Shown here one piece after another: positions 58,040 through 64,000 of a DNA stretch of 64,000 nt. Source of the stretch: Saccharina japonica (Eukaryota > Sar > Phaeophyceae > Laminariales > Laminariaceae); assembly GCA_008828725.1 (NCBI GenBank), contig MEHQ01000745.1:46001-110000 (forward strand), in the 5' to 3' direction. Below the pieces are notes generated by a model. That model searched no databases, was not told the DNA's origin, and was given only the letters and a program-made list of their open reading frames with translations. Made by a program: the position numbers and the translations under genes. Each line of letters opens with the position of its first letter. Position 1 is the first letter of the stretch.

Positions 58040-58720
58040 CGGACGCGAGGTGGGGTTGGTGAAGGTGAGGGGAGGGGGCAGGGACGAGGGGAGGCGGAAG
58101 GGGAGGGGACGGCATGGGGCAGGCCGGAAGGAGGCCGGAGGGGCGGAGGGAGAGGGGCTCGGCGCAGAGGGGAGGGGAGGGGGAGGGGGGGAGGGGGGGG
58201 AGGGAGGGGAGAGGGCGGAGGGAGGGAGAGGGAGGGGGGAGGGAGGAGGGGAGGGGAGGGGAGGGAGGGTCGAGGGAGGGGGAGGGCGCAGGAGAGAACG
58301 GGGAAGCGGAGGGAGAGGCGCAACACCGGAGAGGCGGACGGCGGTGAGGGGAGGGGAGTGGGGGAGGAGGGAGCGGGAGGGGAGGGAGGGGGAAGGGGGA
58401 GGCGGAGCGTGAGGGCGAGGGGGCGAGTCGGAGAGGCCGAGGCCGAGGGAGAGGATGGGAGACGGGGGGGAGAGGAGGGAGGGGGAGGGGAGGGAGAGGG
58501 AGGGAGCGGGTGTCGAGGGGGAGGGGGAGGGCGCAGGGAGAGGAGGAGGGGCGAGGGGAGGGGAGGGGGACGTGGGGGTCTGTATCCGAGGAGGACGGGG
58601 AGGAGGAGAGGGACGGGAGGGAGAGAGAGGGGAGGGCAGGGGACGGCCGGGGAGGGGAGGGCGGGGGAGCGGATGGAGGGGGAGGGGAGGGGTAAACATG
58701 GGGGTGAGGAATGAGCGGCA
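58040..58720. repeat. Polypurine tract of nearly 700 bp (G- and A-only on the plus strand for long runs)
   Basis: Dominated by GGGAGGGG and GGAGGG with few pyrimidines. The minus strand is a C/T tract inside RhoGAP intron 2. Many GGG runs would allow G-quadruplex or triplex structures. Confidence 0.9.
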
Positions 58721-60258
58721 AGCGGTGGGTGGAATGTAGGACTGTAAAGCATACACGCAAGCCCGCCAGTGCCAGTGTAGAAAAAATCATGGACGGAACG
58801 AGGGTTCGACAGACTCTGTATGTGTCCCCCCCCCCCCCCCTTTAACATTATAAAGATAAAACGTTGGTTTGTTTTTCCTACTAATTGCCAACAAAGATAC
58901 CTTATAGGTACAGAATAGAATAAATTGACACACTTAAACCCAAATCCAACTAATAGATTAAAAAATTCAATTCAGGTGCTGTTAAGTCCTTCCATAACCT
59001 GTCCTCACACTCTGCACACCTCTTCTTATATACCATACATGGCTACAAATAGTAGAACCACTCTATCACGTAAACTCGTCGGAACACTAAAGTATACCTG
59101 GTACGTTTATTTCAGACTGTTTAATTTTAATTTTAATTTAATTTTAATTATTTCTTCCCCCCCAAATAGACACACACTTCCTGAATTCTACAGCCTCAGA
59201 TTGTGTCCCCCTCATACGGGATGTGCATCCTACATGAGGACATATAAAATCCGTAAGTACGCGCGATCGAAGTATTACACTCAGCTAGCAAAGATGAGCT
59301 TCGACGAAATCCTCGAGCTCACAGCTGTTGTTTTTTATTTTTTTAATATATATACGAGAACGACCGCGAGGAGGATAAGCGCAAGCAGCACAAAGACAAG
59401 GGCGAACACGAGCAACACAGCTCACGCTCGAGCTCAAGCGTAAGCTCAGGGCACACGCATCAGGCACCAGCGGTGTAAAACAAGGCAAGAATAAGGACGA
59501 AAAAAGGATAATGTAAAAAAAATAAGGACAGCAACAAGGACAATAACAAGCACAAGAAAATACAAGAATAAGGACAATAATGAGGAAAAGCAAAATGGAA
59601 AGGAGCAGGAGAAGGAAAGGCTAACACGCGAACAAGCATGAGCACAACACACGAAATGGCAAGCAAAAAGAGGAAGCACAAAGAGAAACAGAAAAAAAGG
59701 CACAAAACAGAAAACTATACCCACCACCCCCCCCGCCCTCAAAAAGAAACACAAGCAAAAAGCACAACCACCAAGGACGAGGACAGACCCGAACACAACC
59801 ACAGCCAAGCAAACCACCCTTAACCCTCGGCCAAATTTCAAACCTGATTCTTCTCGAAAAAAAAAAAACGCAAACGCCCCGCGATGCGTCTACCGAAGGA
59901 TCTCGACAAAATATTTCCTAAGCCACCGTTTTCGTTTTGTGTGTGCCCCTCTATTAGTAAGCCATGGCCCCTCCAAGGCACGCCTTGAAGGGAATCGGCT
60001 CGGAAGACCGTCCCAGGGGAGGGTGTGCTATCTTACTCTAGTATGTTGAATATGGTAGAGTATCTTCTTATCTTGGTTACAGTATACGGTAGGCACAAGC
60101 GCAAAGCGCGACAAATTGAAAAAATTGATCCCGGGCGATAAAGAAATAACATATATACTGGTACAAGACACAAGGCAGCGGGTTCACAGACGTCCGATTT
60201 AGCAGCGGCAGCGTCAGCAGCAGCGGAGGGTGGCAAGCGGAGGGCAGCAAGTGATCAC
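58721..60258. other. RhoGAP intron 2, remainder
   Basis: A C-run (58828-58841), A/T-rich stretches, the MSFDEIL core (59270-59345), and an A-rich AAGGACAATAA-type low-complexity block (59380-59800). No other gene. Confidence 0.6.
59270..59345 (+). repeat. MSFDEIL peptide core, copy 2
   Basis: Encodes SKYYTQLAKMSFDEILELT and VVFYFFNIYT. It matches copy 1 over about 75 bp, including the T-run after it. Antisense inside RhoGAP intron 2. Confidence 0.6.
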
Positions 60259-60313
60259 CTTCAGGAGGCTCGAGATGGCGTCGGGCACTCCTAGTGCTGG
60301 ATCCAGCGCGCCC
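60259..60313 (-). CDS. RhoGAP-domain protein, exon 2
   Basis: A 55-nt exon. After a GTACCAG acceptor it completes the Arg codon of exon 1 and reads GALDPALGVPDAISSLLK to a GTGATC donor. Phase fits both neighbours, and VPDAISSLLK matches the first helix of the domain (consensus VPxxVxxCI). Confidence 0.7.
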
Positions 60314-61002
60314 CTGGTACACCTGGCCGAGCAACGCGCGGAAAAAAAAGGGGGAGGAATAATTACAAAACAAAACAAAACATGACACGTGTAGTAGGCT
60401 AACCCCCTTCCTCTAGACCTGTATACATTGTATTTTGTTTCGGGGAGGGTGGGGGGTACCTGGAATTAGAGTGAGATCATGCTGTTTTATCCACAGCAGT
60501 AAAAGGGATAATAACCAAGGCGTCAGTCCTCTTAAGGCTTCAGCGACGGAAACTGACGCCAAAAAAAACTGACGACATACAGCAGTGGTCGCTGCGTGAT
60601 TGTATAGGGACGATATTAAATTGGAGTGCGGGTTTCAACGCAAGGAGGCGTGCTTCTCGGGCGCAACATGGTCCTAGCCGCTCTCCTCACGTTGCTCGTG
60701 AAAAAGTTGATGACACGAAAGTTGTCAATGCCGGGACGGATAGAGGGGGGGGGGTACGATAGAGGTAGCACATTTTGGCTGATTTTGTTTCTGCATGGTC
60801 GTGCTCCCTAACCCAAATCTGTCGGAATGGCGTTCTTGCGTTGCACTATGTTTCGTTTTATACATGAGGCCGCGGAAAGTCTCATCGGGTAGCTTTTGTT
60901 TTTCTTTCTCCCAAATCAGTGTGCAGGCTACTGCAGGTATAGAGCTTCTCAAGTGACCCACCCTCAGAAAAGTCACGGTGCACCTGCATGCAGGCTACCG
61001 TA

Positions 61003-61150
61003 GCATGCGTCACGTTCGGTTTTCACCGACCAGGCAGACAATGAGTGCTTGCACGGGCGGCGAAGCGCCACGAGATGTTCGTCGAGTCCATTGAAGGGTC
61101 AGGTGCATGCTACTGGTGTATAGTAAGAACCGCTTGTGAGGCGGACGTTC
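61003..61150 (+). repeat. GGCCGTAGTC-family copy lacking its head
   Basis: Starts at the TTTTCACCGACCAGGCAGAC block and runs to the AACCGCTTGTGAGGCGGAC block. Confidence 0.8.
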
Positions 61151-61185
61151 TTGCACATATGCGTCGAATTAATTGAGGGGAGGGG

Positions 61186-61250
61186 GGAGGTGTACTCATA
61201 ACATGCAGGGCCGTAGTCGTATGATCATAGACCCTCGCATCTCTACAATG
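61186..61250 (+). repeat. GGCCGTAGTC-family head fragment
   Basis: Head only, cut within CAATGCC, directly before the long copy. Confidence 0.8.
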
Positions 61251-61251
61251 C

Positions 61252-61771
61252 CAGAGGGGGGGGGGTGTACTCATGTTGTGCACGGCCGTAGTCATATGAC
61301 CATAGACCCTCGCATCCCTACAATGCCGGGACGGAGCGCGTTGGGTTTTCACCAACCAGGCAGACATTGCTTGCACCAAGCGCGAAACGCCATGAGGTAT
61401 TGGGCGAGTCGCATGGAGGGTGAGCTGCATCCTGCTAAGAACCGCCTCTGAGGCGGACTTGCATATGGACGACAGCTTCAATGAGTTAATTTAATTTCTG
61501 GTGTGGCCACTTCCGGAGACAGCAATGGGTTTTACTATGTAACTGCCTCACGGACGCCTTACCATATTAACACTACGTGATACGACCATTCCCCTTGTGC
61601 GGAACAAAGATTCTCCACCCCGCACAAATGATCTACTCGACCGCCAGCTTTGGTGACCGCCAAAAAAAATAACAAAAAAAAACGGCACCCTGGTTGTCTA
61701 GCTCCACGCAGCGAGTGGCGTGTTTTACAGCGTCGTTGCCAACCGACGCCAACCCAACCTATAAATATATA
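61252..61771 (+). repeat. GGCCGTAGTC-family, long copy 2
   Basis: Near-identical to 11801-12320 over about 500 bp despite a distance of 49 kb, with a handful of substitutions and small indels. Confidence 0.88.
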
Positions 61772-62155
61772 CCATATTGGGGCACCGCGCAAAATCTCAA
61801 GACGTGGAGAAGTACGACGAAGTTTGTTTTCCCAGACAACTAACTTTCCAAATAGTTTCAACACTGCACCTACCCAAGCGCATGTATGTGTGTAGATAAG
61901 TTATCTAATTTTTGCTCACACACAGGGCAAACATGACATTGTGATACTACAGTAGTTTATACAGCTCTTACATGTATGATGTATATTACTATTAAGTGTA
62001 GTGTTATCATTGCATTTCCCATCCGACAATGTGCAGCATGAACGACCTTCAACGTTGATCACTCAGAAAACTTTCCCACAAAACAAAAAGAAGGCCACCT
62101 ACGCGCACATACACTTAACAAAATCAACCCCCGCCGCCCCTCCCCCTCGCCTCAC

Positions 62156-62685
62156 CTTTTAGGGTTCATTATCAACTCTTCCAGCGGCACACCGAACACT
62201 CGCCCGCCGCTCCCCCACCTACCCCCCCGCCCCTGCCTCCCGGAGTTCCCCATCATAGACGACCCGGGATACCCGTCCCCGTCCCCGGGCCCCGCCAACG
62301 CCCCCGCCCCCCCTCCTGCGGAGTACGCCAACCGACCCGCCGATGGAACTCCCCCCGCTCCTGCCGAGCGCCCGTCGACAGGAACGGCCCCCTTCCCGTC
62401 CCCTATCCCCGTGTTCCATTGACGAGGCGGTGTGTCCCCTTCTAAGGGGTCTAGAAACGCCGCCGCCGCGGAGGGGGTGGGGTTTCCACCTCGAATTTCT
62501 ACCCATCCGTCGTTGAGGACCCTTCGGCCGGTCGGGTTGGATGAGGTGGACGGCGTTTTTGAGTGGAAGGAGGCGAGGGGTTGGTTGGGGGGGTTTCCGC
62601 TCGAGGAGGCGGTAGAGGTGTGGTCGTCGCCGCCGAAGACGTCGTTTATTGTCTCGTCCAGCGATTGGACCGCCTGAGCGTCCAT
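62156..62685 (-). CDS. RhoGAP-domain protein, exon 1 (N-terminus and start of domain)
   Basis: The ATG at 62685 begins MDAQAVQSLDETINDVFGGD. The exon is Gly/Ser/Pro-rich and ends VFGVPLEELIMNPK plus AG at a GTGAGG donor. VFGVPLEEL is the classic RhoGAP start. With the other exons the model is 1701 nt (566 residues). RhoGAPs switch off Rho-family GTPases by speeding GTP hydrolysis, mostly in control of actin and polarity; the partner here is unknown. Confidence 0.75.
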
Positions 62686-63179
62686 TGTAGAGAAGCGAGG
62701 GGGGAGGAAGAAGTGGACGGGGAAGGGGAAGAGGGAGGGAGAAAAATAAAGAGAGAGGCAGAAAGAGACAGGTAGAGACGAGAGAAAAGGAACAGCAAGA
62801 TAAAAGGAGATTAACAAAAACAGAGAGAAGAAGGAACAGCAAAGAGAAAAGGAGACAAAGACAACAACAGGATAAGGCAATCAGCAACCAAACAAGCTGA
62901 GAGAGGCGTTAAGTAGACGCCCATAAGGGTACGGGACAGCCCCTCTCATCGCGGGTACAAAAAAGAAAAAACTCATCACACAGACGGCCATTCAATTACG
63001 GTCGCCGAGTGCCGACAAGAGAGACGCGCCCGGCCGGCCTTTCGTCACAACCATCGCTCACAACGTTGAAAAACAAAACACACACACACGACTCGTACAG
63101 GTACCGGAGACCAACCGCAACCAAACCCAATAATATGCCAGCGATACACCTTATGTGTCTCCCCTCCACTCCCCTCCCC

Positions 63180-63334
63180 CACGGTGCTCTGTCTCGAAAG
63201 GGACGAGTGGTCAATGGCCAAATGACTAAAGCAAGCAGCGAATGCCTACACCCCCCCCGCGCCCTCCTCACGGTGCTCTATCTCGAAAGGGATGCGTGGT
63301 CAATGGTCAAACGACTAAGGCAAGCAGCAAGTGC
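63180..63334 (+). repeat. Two tandem units of a 65-bp repeat (period about 90)
   Basis: ACGGTGCTCTGTCTCGAAAG, GTGGTCAATGG and GACTAAAGCAAGCAG recur with about ten changes at 63181 and 63271. A third, inverse copy is at 12640-12705. Confidence 0.85.
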
Positions 63335-63890
63335 GTACCCCCTCCTTCGCCTCCCGCTGCGAGCGAGGGCTACAACAGTGGAAACGTGGGACAGAGGAGG
63401 TCCCCCGATTTGGACGCAGGTGCCGCCGGCTACAATAGAGGTTGCACATGTAAAAAAAGGGGGGGGGGGGGCTTCACTTAAGAAGCTCTATGTTTCACAC
63501 ACAAAATATGGCCCTTTCAGAACTAACTGCAAAACGTATCCCACACTAATTCCAAGTCCTTTGTCGCCCAAAATGGGGGGCCGTTTCTTAAGGCGTTGAG
63601 AAACAAAAGTGTTCCCTTAAACCCCGATACGCAATCCCATATGGGCTATATCATACGAAGAATATAGGTATTTTTACGAAAAATGGTGTAAAAAACATAC
63701 ACACACCATGTTGGCTAGGAGTTGTCCGTTGAGAGGCCCCATCTGGCAGAAATATTAAGCATTTGCCTTCGAAGTCAGTACGAAAAACAAAAATGCCTGA
63801 GAAGGCAAAAAAAAGTGCTACTCGTACGAGGAATGCCCTATCGTATATAGAACCGCGTCCGATGTGTCCCCTCATTTACGTGATTTGATT

Positions 63891-63975
63891 CCATCCATAC
63901 TACAGACAGTATGCTTGATTTGATTGACACACGGCACCATCCACACTACAGACAGTATGTTTTATTTGATTGACC
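63891..63975 (+). repeat. 46-bp tandem duplicate at the right edge
   Basis: CCATCCATACTACAGACAGT and TTGATTTGATTGAC are repeated 46 bp later. Confidence 0.85.
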
Positions 63976-64000
63976 CGGCCTTTGCGCACACGTTTGAATT

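Larger units (their letters stand above)
60314..62155. other. RhoGAP intron 1
   Basis: About 1.8 kb, half of it GGCCGTAGTC-family repeats (61003-61771). The rest shows nothing recognisable; the minus-strand frame at 60976-60725 is unsupported. Confidence 0.6.
62686..64000. other. Upstream of the RhoGAP gene to the window end
   Basis: Purine-rich leader (62690-62880), then short tandem repeats. I see no further coding exon; an untranslated first exon is possible. Confidence 0.5.

Noticed and set aside
57582-58848. Long Pro/Ser-rich and Gly/Arg-rich frames on both strands
   Set aside because: Translations of the polypurine tract; only the 58031-57714 part has domain support.

Overview
The window is nuclear DNA of an intron-rich eukaryote. 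Every recognisable gene is split by GT-AG introns, intergenic DNA is dense in short inverted-repeat elements and tRNA-derived repeats, there is an internal TTAGGG tract, and several proteins carry long Ala/Gly/Pro/Ser runs. From gene style and repeat load a stramenopile alga, perhaps a brown alga, is my best guess. That placement is inference and was not tested.

Left half (about 2.3-40.7 kb). Two secreted leishmanolysin-like (M8, metzincin) proteases with an EGF-like domain lie head to head. One is on the minus strand (10907 down to 2502) and one on the plus strand (34087 to 40432). I could rebuild both as complete 8-exon genes. The first seven exons have identical lengths in the two copies (595, 120, 85, 285, 143, 68, 75 nt) and the last is 171 or 168 nt. 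Introns and flanks are also recognisably related, so this is an old inverted segmental duplication. The minus copy has since gained a 913-bp ACTGT array in intron 3, an inverted-repeat element in intron 4 and about 1 kb in intron 6.

Spacer between the two proteases (11.3-33.7 kb). I see no intact gene. It holds a decayed LINE-type reverse transcriptase (15.6-17.2 kb), two or three tRNA-derived SINE families, several terminal-inverted-repeat elements (one carries telomeric repeats and has a 9-bp target duplication), an isolated AT-rich exon of a histidine kinase (12.4 kb), and long stretches with nothing recognisable.

40.65-48.44 kb. This is a large imperfect palindrome. Its two roughly 3.7-kb arms are diverged copies of one sequence. 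Near the centre are relics of a retroelement-like protein broken by stops.

Right part (48.8-62.7 kb). Two minus-strand genes, or possibly one long one: a TLDc-domain protein (48821 up to at least 53910) and a RhoGAP-domain protein (56.1-62.69 kb; four exons join in phase). Between them is an 877-bp-period tandem duplication carrying a plus-strand coiled-coil terminal exon next to (CCCAA)n tracts. A short conserved peptide core (MSFDEIL) occurs twice, both times antisense inside introns of these genes. A dispersed repeat marked by GGCCGTAGTC is scattered here, and one copy at 61.3-61.8 kb nearly matches a copy at 11.8-12.3 kb. The last 1.3 kb holds short tandem repeats and no gene I can support.
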